Shown here piece by piece: positions 17,359-26,795 of a DNA stretch of 64,000 nt (its first letter is position 1; each line of letters begins with the position of its first letter). Below the pieces are notes generated by a model that saw nothing but the letters and a program-made list of their open reading frames with translations, was not told where the DNA came from and did not search any database. The position numbers and the translations under genes were made by a program. The DNA is from Bacilli bacterium (lineage in GTDB: Bacteria; Bacillota_I; Bacilli_A; RFN20; CAG-826), in NCBI GenBank assembly GCA_024408235.1, contig JAKSVF010000004.1:1-64000 (forward strand), in the 5' to 3' direction.

Positions 17359-18550
17359 TAATCGCTTAACGTTCTGCCGTTTAAAGGATAGAACTCCTGA
17401 AGAAGTCTTTGGAAAATTAAGAACCCCATGTTACGTCATTGATGAGGCTATGCTCAAATATGATGGCGAAATCATCAAGAAAATAAGCGATAGAACAGGG
17501 GCTAAATTCCTCCTTGCCCAGAAGTGTTTTAGCAACTTCAATCTATATCCGGTTTTAGAACCATACCTCGCTGGCACTGAGGCCTCAGGTCTTTATGAAG
17601 CCCGCCTTGGAAAAGAGGAGATGGGCAATAAAGAAGTCCATACATTCTGCGGTGCTTTTAGAGAAGATGAATTCGATGAGGTTTTGGAATACTCCGATCA
17701 CATCGTTTTCAATTCGGTCGGACAACTTAAGAAATTTGGTCCGAAAACCAAAGCAGCAGGCAAGAGTGTGGGCTTAAGACTTAACCCGGAATGCTCCACC
17801 CAAATCGGTCACGCAATCTATGACCCTTGTTCACCTGGCTCGAGATTAGGTGTCACTATTGATAGATTTGAGGAGATGGGAGAAGAAACAATCGCGCTCC
17901 TAGATGGCATTCATTTCCATACGTTATGCCAGCAAAACTCGGATGATTTAGCAAAAACAGTTGCCGCTTTAGAAGATAAATTTGGCAAATATCTCCACAA
18001 TTTGAAGTGGATTAACTTTGGTGGTGGACATCATGTCACACGTGAGGATTATGACATTGAACTCCTTATCAAGACTATTGAGCACGTTAGGGACACATAT
18101 GATGTTCAGGTTTATTTAGAGCCTGGAGAAGGCGTTGTTCTTAACGCTGGATATATGGTATCTAGAGTTTTGGATGTTTTTGATAATCACGACACTCACA
18201 TCGCAATGTTAGACTGCTCAGCAGCTTGCCATATGCCAGATGTCATCGAGTGTCCGTATCTTCCACCTTTATACCAAGCTGATCTCCCTGGATATTCATA
18301 TAGAATAAGACTTGGCGGTCCGACATGCTTAGCAGGAGATAACATCGGATATTACAACTTTGAGAAGCCTCTTAAAGAAAACGATCTTCTCGTATTCGGT
18401 GACATGGCTTTATACACAACCGTTAAGAACAACACTTTCAACGGTATGCCATTGCCATCTATCTATGTGATGCATGATGACTATTCAATCGAACTCATAA
18501 CAGAGTTTGGCTATAACGACTTCAAGTACAGACTTGGAAAAATTAATTAA
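17345..18550 (+). CDS. nspC: Carboxynorspermidine/carboxyspermidine decarboxylase
   Basis: This fold-III (alanine-racemase-like) PLP decarboxylase of about 401 residues converts carboxyspermidine to spermidine. Visible features are TPCYVIDE near the N terminus, the PLP-lysine segment FLLAQKCFSN, the HTLCQQN block, the Gly-rich NFGGGHHVT phosphate site and the late CxxCxxxD-type segment GPTCLAGDN. I chose ATG 17345 (MTIFDNR), which overlaps the end of the upstream dehydrogenase by 14 bases; an in-frame ATG at 17333 also exists. The overlap implies translational coupling. Confidence 0.93.
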   Translation: MTIFDNRLTFCRLKDRTPEEVFGKLRTPCYVIDEAMLKYDGEIIKKISDRTGAKFLLAQKCFSNFNLYPVLEPYLAGTEASGLYEARLGKEEMGNKEVHTFCGAFREDEFDEVLEYSDHIVFNSVGQLKKFGPKTKAAGKSVGLRLNPECSTQIGHAIYDPCSPGSRLGVTIDRFEEMGEETIALLDGIHFHTLCQQNSDDLAKTVAALEDKFGKYLHNLKWINFGGGHHVTREDYDIELLIKTIEHVRDTYDVQVYLEPGEGVVLNAGYMVSRVLDVFDNHDTHIAMLDCSAACHMPDVIECPYLPPLYQADLPGYSYRIRLGGPTCLAGDNIGYYNFEKPLKENDLLVFGDMALYTTVKNNTFNGMPLPSIYVMHDDYSIELITEFGYNDFKYRLGKIN

Positions 18551-18629
18551 GGGGCACATTTGCCTCTTTCTTTTACAAATAGAGTTAAGTATTAATGTGC
18601 AGTATAATGCGCACTAGAGGAACTAAAAT

Positions 18630-19856
18630 ATGAAGAAATCAATTCTTAAATCTTATGCAAGATTAATCGTTAGAACTGGTGTTGCCGTTAAGAAAGGCCA
18701 GCCGGTTTTGATTAAGACAAACGTGTCGAATGAAGCTTTCACCGCGTTAGTGGTTGAAGAATGCTATAAAGCAGGCGCAACTAAGGTCGTGGTTGAATGG
18801 GGATCAGAAGAGGTTGCTAGAGCAAATTACAAACATGGTAAAGAGAAGTACTTAAGCGAACTTACTCCAATGCAGATTGCATCCCAGCACTGGCAGAATG
18901 ATGAGCTTCCATGCATGATCTGGCTCGATAATGACGATCCAGACGCATTCGCAGGGCTTGACATGGAGAAAGTCGCCAGAGTGTCCCAATCTTTAAGAAG
19001 ACAGATTTGGCCAATCAGAGTTCTTAGAGAAAACAAGTATCAGTGGTGTATCGCAGCTTGCCCATCAGTTGCTTGGGCAAAGAAAGTATTCCCTAATTTA
19101 TCTAGGGCCAAAGCAGTTGAAGCGTTATGGGAAGCGATCCTCAAATGCTCTAGAGCACTTGACGGAAACGGCATTGCAAACTGGGAAGTTCACAATGAGA
19201 ATTTCAAAGCAAAATTCGAATATTTGAACTCGCTTAATTTAAGGGAACTCCGCTATAAAGCGGGGAACGGCACGGATTTGACTGTCGGATTAATCCCTAA
19301 CATGACATTCTTGGGCGGAGGAGAGAACACGCTTGGCGGAGTTTTCTTCCAGCCAAATATTCCAAGCGAAGAAGTATTCACAACCCCAATGAGAGGTGTA
19401 GCGGAAGGTATTGTCTATTCTTCAAAACCTCTTTCATACAACGGTGTTTTAATCGAGGACTTCTCCGTTAGATTCCATGAAGGCAAAGCAGTGGAAGTGA
19501 AAGCAAAGAAAGGAGAAGAGGCTCTCAAGAGTATCCTTTCAATCGATGAGGGTTCGGCCTATTTAGGTGAATGTGCATTCGTCCCATTCGAATCTCCAAT
19601 CAATCAGACCGGATTGCTTTTCTATAACACCTTATTTGACGAGAACGCTGCATGCCATCTCGCATTAGGTAGAGGTTTCTCCAATTTATATAAGGATTTC
19701 GAGAAATACACCGAAGAGGAGTTGCAGTCTTTTGGCATTAACGACTCTTCCTCACACGTCGACTTCATGATTGGCACAAGAGATATGTCCATCGTCGGAA
19801 TCGACGATAAAGGCGTTGAACATCCTATATTCAAGGATGGAACTTGGGCTTTCTAA
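18630..19856 (+). CDS. M29-family aminopeptidase
   Basis: This 408-residue cytosolic metallo-aminopeptidase (AmpS/PepS/aminopeptidase T family) removes N-terminal residues from peptides with two bound metal ions. The family's metal-ligand region is visible in the C-terminal half: GKAVEVKAKKGEE, LGECAFVPFESPINQTG, HLALGRGF and SSHVDFMIG, covering the conserved Glu, His, Tyr and Asp. The length fits the family. GAGGAA precedes the ATG and a TATAAT box lies about 22 bases upstream, so this gene has a leader. It appears monocistronic. Confidence 0.93.
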   Translation: MKKSILKSYARLIVRTGVAVKKGQPVLIKTNVSNEAFTALVVEECYKAGATKVVVEWGSEEVARANYKHGKEKYLSELTPMQIASQHWQNDELPCMIWLDNDDPDAFAGLDMEKVARVSQSLRRQIWPIRVLRENKYQWCIAACPSVAWAKKVFPNLSRAKAVEALWEAILKCSRALDGNGIANWEVHNENFKAKFEYLNSLNLRELRYKAGNGTDLTVGLIPNMTFLGGGENTLGGVFFQPNIPSEEVFTTPMRGVAEGIVYSSKPLSYNGVLIEDFSVRFHEGKAVEVKAKKGEEALKSILSIDEGSAYLGECAFVPFESPINQTGLLFYNTLFDENAACHLALGRGFSNLYKDFEKYTEEELQSFGINDSSSHVDFMIGTRDMSIVGIDDKGVEHPIFKDGTWAF

Positions 19857-19859
19857 AAA

Positions 19860-19904
19860 ATAGACAAAATGTACTGAAAAAGGTAGATGATGTCTATCTT
19901 TTTT
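19860..19904 (+). terminator. Probable terminator after the aminopeptidase gene
   Basis: ATAGACA and TGTCTAT arms with a long loop, followed by CTTTTTTCC. The long loop makes it moderate. Confidence 0.5.
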
Positions 19905-19919
19905 CCTTTTAAATCGATA

Positions 19920-19989
19920 TATCGGTAAATATTGGTATTTTTTTATCGGTATACTTGCACCAGCCTTTTTTGTTGTTAAAATATCGGTT
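19920..19989. promoter_or_regulatory. Four copies of TATYGGTW upstream of the SDR gene
   Basis: TATCGGTA (19920), TATTGGTA (19930), TATCGGTA (19944) and TATCGGTT (19982) lie in direct orientation, the first two exactly 10 bp apart. The spacing on one DNA face suggests a regulator binding array. Confidence 0.45.
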
Positions 19990-20007
19990 GTTTAGGAGGT
20001 CGAAATA

Positions 20008-20793
20008 ATGTTCGATTATACAGGAAAAGTTGTTGCTATCACTGGTGCTTCATCAGGCTTAGGAAAGCAGATGGCAGAAGGATACGCTCAGTGCGGTGCT
20101 AACCTTGTTTTATTAGCAAGACGTGTCGAGAGACTCGAAGCATCAGCAAAGGAATGGGAAGCAAAATATGGCGTTAAGGTTCTCCCAGTCGCATGTGATG
20201 TCACAAGCGATGAATCAATCGCAAACGCAGTTGCAGCAGTCAAGGCTACATTTGGCCACTGCGAAGTCATCGTTAACGATGCAGGCGGCGAAAAAGGAAC
20301 AGGTACACCACTTGTTAACTTCGTCAGATCAGATTGGGACTTCACTTTAGGTCTCGACCTCACATCAGTCTTCTCAGTCACAAAGGCATTCGTCAACTTA
20401 ATGAAGGACGCTATGGCTGAAGGCAAGCAGACATATGGACGTGTCATCAACATCGCTTCAATCTATGGTTTAGTTGGAAACACAGCTATCCCAACAATCG
20501 CATACCACACAACAAAAGGTGGTGTCGTCAACTTCACACGTGGTGCTGCTGCAGAACTCGCTCCAATGGGAATCACAGTCAACTGCATCTGCCCAGGATA
20601 CTTCTACACAGAGCTCACAACAGACACACTCAACTCAGACTACTTCCAGGAATTCGCTAAGAGAACAGTTCCAGCTCAGAGATATGGCCACGAAGGCGAA
20701 CTCAACGCTGCTGCAGTCTTCTTAGGATCAGAAGAAGCAAGCTACGTCACAGGTCAGTCAATCGCTGTTGACGGTGGCTACACATGCTGCTAA
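20008..20793 (+). CDS. SDR-family oxidoreductase (3-oxoacyl-ACP-reductase / gluconate-5-dehydrogenase type)
   Basis: This 261-residue classical short-chain dehydrogenase has the cofactor motif GASSGLG at 14-20, NDAGG, the catalytic Ser region NIASIYG, YHTTK (Tyr-x-x-x-Lys) and a C-terminal SIAVDGGYT. The closest annotation style is gluconate 5-dehydrogenase or 2-deoxy-D-gluconate 3-dehydrogenase, but substrate cannot be read from the sequence. Codon use is strongly biased, like that of the ribosomal genes, suggesting high expression. AGGAGG precedes the ATG, upstream are four operator-like repeats, and a UUCG terminator follows. Confidence 0.85.
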   Translation: MFDYTGKVVAITGASSGLGKQMAEGYAQCGANLVLLARRVERLEASAKEWEAKYGVKVLPVACDVTSDESIANAVAAVKATFGHCEVIVNDAGGEKGTGTPLVNFVRSDWDFTLGLDLTSVFSVTKAFVNLMKDAMAEGKQTYGRVINIASIYGLVGNTAIPTIAYHTTKGGVVNFTRGAAAELAPMGITVNCICPGYFYTELTTDTLNSDYFQEFAKRTVPAQRYGHEGELNAAAVFLGSEEASYVTGQSIAVDGGYTCC

Positions 20794-20818
20794 TTCCTTA
20801 AGGAATAACAACATAATT

Positions 20819-20842
20819 AAGGCATCTTCGGATGCCTTTTTT
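20819..20842 (+). terminator. Terminator after the SDR gene
   Basis: GGCATC-TTCG-GATGCC (UUCG tetraloop) followed by TTTTTT. Confidence 0.92.
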
Positions 20843-20926
20843 ATTATATTAAGTGATCTTTCTATCAATGTTTTCATTGATAATTAAAATCTTCAAAATA
20901 ATAATTACAAAAAAGGGGTTTTCACT

Positions 20927-21733
20927 ATGGCTGATATTTTTAAGCAAATTGGCGATTACGTTTCTAGTTACGGATTTAAGATCTTATTCATTTTATGCAT
21001 AGCTATTGCAGGATTTGCAATAACTTGGCTTTTGACATTCTTAATAAAGAAGATTCTTTTAAAGACTAGAATTGATGGAGCAATCATTTCATTTATCACC
21101 GCTTTATTTAAGATCGCGATGATTGTGATAATTGTTCTAATCTGCGCTTCGATTCTTGAATTATCAACATCTGGATTAATTGTCTCATTATCAACTGTCG
21201 CTATCGCTGTTGGCCTTGCTTTGAAGGATTCTGTTAGCAATCTTGCAAACGGAATTCTCATTATTGTTAACAAGCCTTTCCGCAGAGGTGATTATGTTTC
21301 CATCAACAATATTGAAGGAAAGGTTCATAGCATCAAGCTTTTGACCACTGAATTAATCACATTTGACAACGTGAAAATCGTTCTTCCTAACAATACCGTT
21401 TTCAATGGAAACGTCATCAACTATTCCGCTTTAGCGATAAGAAGAGTGGATATGAAATTTGGAGTTGCATACGGCTCTGATATGAACAAGGTTGAAGCTG
21501 TGTTGCGTGAAGTTGCGGATGATCATCCAAAAGTCCTCAAATCAATCAAAATCCAGGTATTTATGGAATCTCATGATTCAAGTCAAATCACATACGCTAT
21601 GAAGGTGTGGTGCAATAACTCTGCATATTGGGACGTTTTGCATTCGCTTCCTAGAATGGTATATGACGCATTCGAAAAAGAGGGAATCAGCATCCCATTC
21701 AATCAGTTGGATGTTCATATCGATAAGGAGTAA
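20927..21733 (+). CDS. mscS: Small-conductance mechanosensitive channel, MscS family
   Basis: This 268-residue channel opens under membrane tension to release solutes on osmotic downshock. It has three N-terminal hydrophobic helices. The pore-lining TM3 has the Gly/Ala-rich pattern VGLALKDSVSNLANGILIIVNKPF, split here by its usual kink, followed by the beta domain (GDYVSINNIEGKV) and an alpha/beta C-terminal domain. Two bases separate it from the next gene, a large surface protein, so they are co-transcribed. AAGGGG precedes the ATG. Confidence 0.94.
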   Translation: MADIFKQIGDYVSSYGFKILFILCIAIAGFAITWLLTFLIKKILLKTRIDGAIISFITALFKIAMIVIIVLICASILELSTSGLIVSLSTVAIAVGLALKDSVSNLANGILIIVNKPFRRGDYVSINNIEGKVHSIKLLTTELITFDNVKIVLPNNTVFNGNVINYSALAIRRVDMKFGVAYGSDMNKVEAVLREVADDHPKVLKSIKIQVFMESHDSSQITYAMKVWCNNSAYWDVLHSLPRMVYDAFEKEGISIPFNQLDVHIDKE

Positions 21734-21735
21734 AT

Positions 21736-24129
21736 ATGAAGAAAGCATTGATAACTCTTTCAGCATTGATGCTCCTTGGCTCTTATGCCTTTGTAAATGA
21801 GGTTAAAGAAAATGTAGATATCGCTCACGCTTCTTCAAATGATGTTATGCATCTTTATGATGAAGAAAAAGATGAGATGTGCACAAGGAGAATCTATAGC
21901 AAATCCGCAAGCGATCTTGCCGCTAGTATGGTAAAGCATTTCTCTGCTCCAGCCGGATATGTTGTAAAACTATCCATAAGCGATGAGCAGGCCGATTTCA
22001 TTTTGAGTCAGGCTAAGGAGATGGAAGACAAATATTTAATGGTCGGTATCGTCATAACAAGAATTGTTAACGGTGCTCCTATATATTCAAGTTCTGAATG
22101 GTCATGGACTGCAACAACAGACGACTTATTCAAAGAGTTCATCAAAGATAAAGCTGCCGCGATGACCGTTTTAGATACGGGAACATCCAGTGAGAGCTTT
22201 ATGGCGGGATGTTCTTTAACAATAAACATCAATGATTCATCTGAACTAGTATTCGACCTCAACGAGATGGAAATAACTCCTTATCAAGACGGAGAACTCA
22301 TAAAACTCAACCCTTATTATTACAACGACTTTTCGAATAACGAAACAAGAATCAACTTGTCCGCGGAAGTCGATGACGATTTATTCAATAGAGTGTGCGG
22401 TCTTCCAACAGATGGCGCATCATGGAATGAATACCACTCCGGAATCATAAATGGAGAATATCAAAATGTTCCTGGATGGGATGATAGATACACAATTGAA
22501 TTCATATCTGATGGAGTGTCTTTAGGAACCGTATGTTCAGATTACACACTTGGATATGAAGTCGGCCATGGAATAGAGATCGAAGCTTTTCCAACTAGAC
22601 CATTAAACATAACTGCTTTAGTAAAATTCACGTCAAATGGTGAAGATTATGTCTACAAATCCCAGACGGTTACGTTCGCTCAGGAAGATAGACAGCTCTT
22701 TATTAACGGATACAACAATAGAAAGACGGTTGGTAAGGGAGTTGAACACACATACTCGATCGATGTCCCGGAAATCGATGAAGAAATCATCTCCTGTGAT
22801 GTTCAGGGTTATTACACAACCCCAGGCCAAGAAGGAATCAGTTCTTTTGGCGGAATATTTAATGACGATGAACCATCTACCCCAGGTCCTTCTAGAATAA
22901 AACTTCAGAGCAAGAACAAACCTTATTCCACATCACTGTCTTTTGAAGATATCGGTGAACATAAACTCCATATGTACGCTCTAGTTGAAACCAATAATGC
23001 CTTCATCAAATACAACATAAATGACACGATTGTTGTTGAAGAGGAAGAACCATCGTTCACCCCATTAGAAGATGCCCTCCAGTTGGTTGACACGAAAGAG
23101 AAGATTTATGCGACTTTAAACGGAGATCCATTCACTGTTGCAGCTTCTATCGCTAAAGACCTCCTTAATGATGGAGATGAGGCCAAATTTACTTGGACAG
23201 CCTCAAAAAATAGTATTGTTGATATCATCGGAGAAGGAGAAGAGGTTGTCATCGCCCCAATCAACGCTGGAACGGTAACGGTAAATGTTGTTTGTAATAG
23301 CGACACTTTCTCAGGATTAACTAGATCAATCAACATAACTATAGTTAATGAAGCGTTAGCGACTCCTACGATTGATATACCGGACGAATTCCATAAGACG
23401 GGAGAAGATTTAACTCTCAAGTTCAATCTTGCTGGATATTCAGACCTCATCAATCTGAAGGTTGATTGGAAGGTCTATAACTCAGAGCTTGAAGAAGATG
23501 CTGTTTTTGTCGATAACTTAGATGGCACAATCACAATTAAAGAAGCTAAATCTGGAGCATATGAGGCAACCGCTTTAGTAAATGGAGAAGAACTTGCAAG
23601 AATCTCCTTTGCGGTAAGGCAAATGGATATGCAAAAATTCGCAAGAGATAACCTCATTTGGATTTTCCTCATTATGGTGGGCGCCTTAGCGTTGTTTGTA
23701 ACTTTAAGAGTGGTGCTCTCTAAAAAACATTCTCTTGAAGGAAGAATCTCTAAAGCAATCAAGATTATTGAAACTATCGATGTCGATAGTCCAAATTATA
23801 GAAAAGAGCTCAGAAACGCAAGGCTTTCGATTCTTTCGTGTATTGAACAAACGGAAGCGTTAAACATGGAAAACCTCAATCAATATGAGGAAACCGAGCA
23901 AATGCTCCGCAAAGCTAACGACAATATCAAAGGCATGGTTAGAGAAGATGCCAAGATGGATAAGGAAGTAAAACGCGCTAGAGTGGCGGAACTCTTGAAG
24001 ACCGTTAATAAGGCATTGATTCTTGCTAGCGAACTTGGTGTTGCTCAAGACCTTGTTCTTGAAGGTTATAAGCAGGCTCAAAACAACAACTATATAAAAG
24101 AAGATAAGAAAAACAACAAGGCAAAATAG
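21736..24129 (+). CDS. Large exported membrane-anchored protein with Ig-like region, unknown function
   Basis: The chain is 797 residues. The N terminus is a signal peptide (MKKALITLSALMLLGSYAF). Residues about 30-630 are extracellular, beta-rich and acidic; segments near 350-450 and 480-620 look like bacterial Ig-like repeats (for example INAGTVTVNVVCNSDTFSG). A transmembrane helix (about 640-662, LIWIFLIMVGALALF) is followed by a ~135-residue cytoplasmic, charged, coiled-coil-like tail. I recognise no named family. Immediate coupling to mscS suggests a partner in envelope stress or osmotic sensing (inference). The gene is convergent with the GNAT-Hsp33 gene with only 8 bases between them and no visible terminator. 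Confidence 0.75.
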   Translation: MKKALITLSALMLLGSYAFVNEVKENVDIAHASSNDVMHLYDEEKDEMCTRRIYSKSASDLAASMVKHFSAPAGYVVKLSISDEQADFILSQAKEMEDKYLMVGIVITRIVNGAPIYSSSEWSWTATTDDLFKEFIKDKAAAMTVLDTGTSSESFMAGCSLTININDSSELVFDLNEMEITPYQDGELIKLNPYYYNDFSNNETRINLSAEVDDDLFNRVCGLPTDGASWNEYHSGIINGEYQNVPGWDDRYTIEFISDGVSLGTVCSDYTLGYEVGHGIEIEAFPTRPLNITALVKFTSNGEDYVYKSQTVTFAQEDRQLFINGYNNRKTVGKGVEHTYSIDVPEIDEEIISCDVQGYYTTPGQEGISSFGGIFNDDEPSTPGPSRIKLQSKNKPYSTSLSFEDIGEHKLHMYALVETNNAFIKYNINDTIVVEEEEPSFTPLEDALQLVDTKEKIYATLNGDPFTVAASIAKDLLNDGDEAKFTWTASKNSIVDIIGEGEEVVIAPINAGTVTVNVVCNSDTFSGLTRSINITIVNEALATPTIDIPDEFHKTGEDLTLKFNLAGYSDLINLKVDWKVYNSELEEDAVFVDNLDGTITIKEAKSGAYEATALVNGEELARISFAVRQMDMQKFARDNLIWIFLIMVGALALFVTLRVVLSKKHSLEGRISKAIKIIETIDVDSPNYRKELRNARLSILSCIEQTEALNMENLNQYEETEQMLRKANDNIKGMVREDAKMDKEVKRARVAELLKTVNKALILASELGVAQDLVLEGYKQAQNNNYIKEDKKNNKAK

Positions 24130-24137
24130 CCCGATGT

Positions 24138-25631
24138 TTATATTGAGTTAATTAATTCGTTAATTTCGTCTTCGTCGAAATGATATGAACTTCCACAGAA
24201 TTGGCAGTTGATAGTTATTTCGTGATCCTCGTCTCTAAGTTTTTCGAGTTCTTTTTTGCCGATTGAAATGAGGACTCTTTCACTTCTTTCCTTGCTGCAG
24301 TTGCACTGGAATTTGACCGCTTTCTTTTCGGTAAACTTGACATCAAAACCTTCAAGGATGAATTCAAGCATGTCTTCAGGTGTCATGCCTTCGCCAAGTA
24401 AATCGGTTAGAGCGTACATTTTCCTTAGGTTTCTCTCCAGCCTTGAGATGCTCTCTTCAGGGCAGTTAGGCATCAATTGAAGGAGTATGCCTCCAGCCTT
24501 ATCAACCGTTGCGTCTTTTTTCATAAGGACTCCAAGAGCCACAACGGATGGAGTTTGCTCGCTTGAAGCGAAATAATAGGCCAAATCTTCCGCTATTTCT
24601 CCTGTTTGGAGTCCAACGGTTGAAACGTATGGGTCTTTTAGACCGTAGTCTCTAATAACGGTTAGTGTTCCGTTTCCAATTGCCCCACCGACGTTTAGGT
24701 GTTGAGCGGCATTTGGTGGAAGAATGATGTCTGTTGCCTTTGTATAGCCTTTGACTTCGCCTTTGTTATTGGCGGTTACGACTAGTCCTCTCATCTGCCC
24801 ATCGCCATTGATTTGGAGGGTGATTGTATCGGTTTCTGACTTTAGGTTATTGCCCATCATTAAAGCTGCAGACATAGAACGTCCAAGCGCAGCGGTACAG
24901 ATAGGTGACAAGTTATGAATTGCTCTAGCGTGGTCAACAAGGTTTCTTGATGTTATTGCCCAAGCGAGGATTTCTTCGTTTGCATTAGCTCTAATTAGAT
25001 AATCCTCATCATGTCTTTCATCGCTATAGAACAGAGTTCTTGAGAATGCGAATGTAACGAGGTGCTTAGACATTATTTCCGTGTCTAAATCAACATCGCC
25101 CTGAGCGCATAACTCAAAGTGGTGTTTTTCATAGAACTGGAAGTCGCAATCGCTATCAGTAACGACTGAGTATCTTTCTAATCTGTGATGCTTTGACAAT
25201 TCTCTAAACAATTCGGTGCCAATACCCTGTCTCTTAAAAGGCTTATCAACTGCAAAAAGAAGGATTTCTCCTTTGCCAGCTGGTATGTATTTGGATAATT
25301 CATCGATGTGTTTGTGGTATTTCTCAACATACGGGAGCATCGTGTGCTTGCTTAACTCGATGAAATATGGCTGGTTCAATTCATCTATTTTTGTTGATGA
25401 ATATGCGAGTTTGTCATCTGTATTTTTAGTGATGATAAAACCGATTAGTTTGCCGTTGATTACATATGAGTAAGCTTCGGTTGCTTCCTTTAGATAACCG
25501 GCAATATAGTGGTGGCAAAATGCTTCAATGACGTTATCGTCTTTAAGATATGTCTCGAAACACATGCCATCTCTTATGATTCTGGCTGCCTCTTCAAAAT
25601 CGTTTAGTTCAAATGCTCTAATGTTATTCAT
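24138..25631 (-). CDS. hslO: GNAT acetyltransferase - Hsp33 fusion
   Basis: The 497-residue chain has an N-terminal GNAT domain (about 1-165) with the acetyl-CoA loop RQGIGTELFREL, preceded by LLFAVDKPF. Residues about 190-497 are a complete Hsp33, the redox-activated holdase chaperone: SGNLVDHARxxHxxSP-type opening, QINGDGQMRGLVV, HLNVGGAIGNGTLTVIRDYG, and the zinc redox switch C443-x-C445 ... C476-x-x-C479. All four switch cysteines are present. A -10 TATAAT 6 bases before the ATG indicates a leaderless mRNA that includes the GNAT part. Hsp33 alone is about 290 residues. Confidence 0.92.
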   Translation of the reverse strand: MNNIRAFELNDFEEAARIIRDGMCFETYLKDDNVIEAFCHHYIAGYLKEATEAYSYVINGKLIGFIITKNTDDKLAYSSTKIDELNQPYFIELSKHTMLPYVEKYHKHIDELSKYIPAGKGEILLFAVDKPFKRQGIGTELFRELSKHHRLERYSVVTDSDCDFQFYEKHHFELCAQGDVDLDTEIMSKHLVTFAFSRTLFYSDERHDEDYLIRANANEEILAWAITSRNLVDHARAIHNLSPICTAALGRSMSAALMMGNNLKSETDTITLQINGDGQMRGLVVTANNKGEVKGYTKATDIILPPNAAQHLNVGGAIGNGTLTVIRDYGLKDPYVSTVGLQTGEIAEDLAYYFASSEQTPSVVALGVLMKKDATVDKAGGILLQLMPNCPEESISRLERNLRKMYALTDLLGEGMTPEDMLEFILEGFDVKFTEKKAVKFQCNCSKERSERVLISIGKKELEKLRDEDHEITINCQFCGSSYHFDEDEINELINSI

Positions 25632-25637
25632 GCCGCT

Positions 25638-25643
25638 ATTATA
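25638..25643 (-). promoter_or_regulatory. Leaderless -10 box of GNAT-hslO
   Basis: TATAAT on the minus strand, 6 bases before the ATG; no Shine-Dalgarno. Confidence 0.6.
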
Positions 25644-25753
25644 TGAATGTTTCTTCTTAAACGGTAGTTTTTCACGCGTTAATTGTGCATTACTGTAGCG
25701 ATATTTTGGTTTATAATACTCCCGGGTATAATCCTTACAGGAGAATAATATTT

Positions 25754-26779
25754 ATGGCAAAAGTAATTACAATGGGCGAGATCATGCTCCGCTTATCATC
25801 AGCAGGAAACTCAAGATTCGTTCAGTGCCAGGAATTTGATGCATGCTATGGCGGTGGCGAGGCTAACGTCGCAGTATCACTCGCAAATTATGGTCACGAA
25901 GCATATTTCGTATCAAAGGTTCCAGCACACGAAATCGGACAGTGCGCAGTCAACGCTCTCACAAGATATGGCGTTCATAGCGACTTCATCGCAAGAGGCG
26001 GAGATAGATTAGGCATCTACTTCCTTGAAACAGGTGCATCTATGAGACCTTCAAAAGTCATCTATGATAGAGCACACTCTTCAATCGCAGAAGCAAAGCC
26101 AGAAGACTTTGATTTCGATAAGATCTTTGAAGGTGCTACATGGTTCCATTGGTCAGGCATCACCCCAGCAATCTCTGATGCTTCAGCTGAGTGCTTAAGA
26201 CTTGCTCTTATCGCTGCAAAGAAACACGGCGTCACAGTTTCATGCGACCTCAATTTCAGAAAGAAATTATGGACATCTGAGAAAGCTATCTCGGTCATGA
26301 AGCCATTAATGCAGTACGTCGATGTCTGCATCGGTAACGAAGAAGACGCAAAGCTTTGCTTAGGATTCGAGCCAAAGGCAAATGTTGAAAAAGGCGAAAC
26401 AAACGCTTCGGGCTATTACGAAATCTTCAAGCAGATGAAAGAAGAATTCGGCTTCAAGTATGTCGTTTCAACATTAAGAGAATCACTCTCAGCAACACAC
26501 AACGGCTGGAAGGCACTCTCATATGATGGAAAAGACTTCTATGAATCAAAGCACTACGACATCATGCCAATCGTTGACCGTGTTGGCGGTGGCGACTCAT
26601 TCTCAGGCGGTTTAATCCATGGCTTGATCAAATATAATGGCGATCAGGCTAAAGCACTTGAGTTCGCAGTTGCAGCTTCAGCTCTCAAGCACACAATCCC
26701 AGGCGACTTCAACCTCGTTTCAGAATCAGAAGTTCTCGCTCTTGCAGGCGGTGACGCTTCAGGACGTGTCCAGAGATAA
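25754..26779 (+). CDS. kdgK: PfkB-family sugar kinase, probably 2-dehydro-3-deoxygluconokinase
   Basis: This 341-residue ribokinase-fold enzyme would phosphorylate 2-keto-3-deoxygluconate, feeding the KDPG aldolase step of hexuronate use. The N-terminal PfkB signature is GGGEANVAVSLANYG, and the C-terminal one DRVGGGDSFSGGLIHGL holds the catalytic Asp. YDRAHSS and SGITPAIS match the KdgK branch. I chose ATG 25754 (MAKVITMGE), 8 bases after AGGAG; the frame is open further upstream without family homology. Codon use is highly biased. The SDR at 20.0 kb may act on related sugar acids (inference). Confidence 0.85.
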   Translation: MAKVITMGEIMLRLSSAGNSRFVQCQEFDACYGGGEANVAVSLANYGHEAYFVSKVPAHEIGQCAVNALTRYGVHSDFIARGGDRLGIYFLETGASMRPSKVIYDRAHSSIAEAKPEDFDFDKIFEGATWFHWSGITPAISDASAECLRLALIAAKKHGVTVSCDLNFRKKLWTSEKAISVMKPLMQYVDVCIGNEEDAKLCLGFEPKANVEKGETNASGYYEIFKQMKEEFGFKYVVSTLRESLSATHNGWKALSYDGKDFYESKHYDIMPIVDRVGGGDSFSGGLIHGLIKYNGDQAKALEFAVAASALKHTIPGDFNLVSESEVLALAGGDASGRVQR

Positions 26780-26795
26780 AATTACCAATATAACT

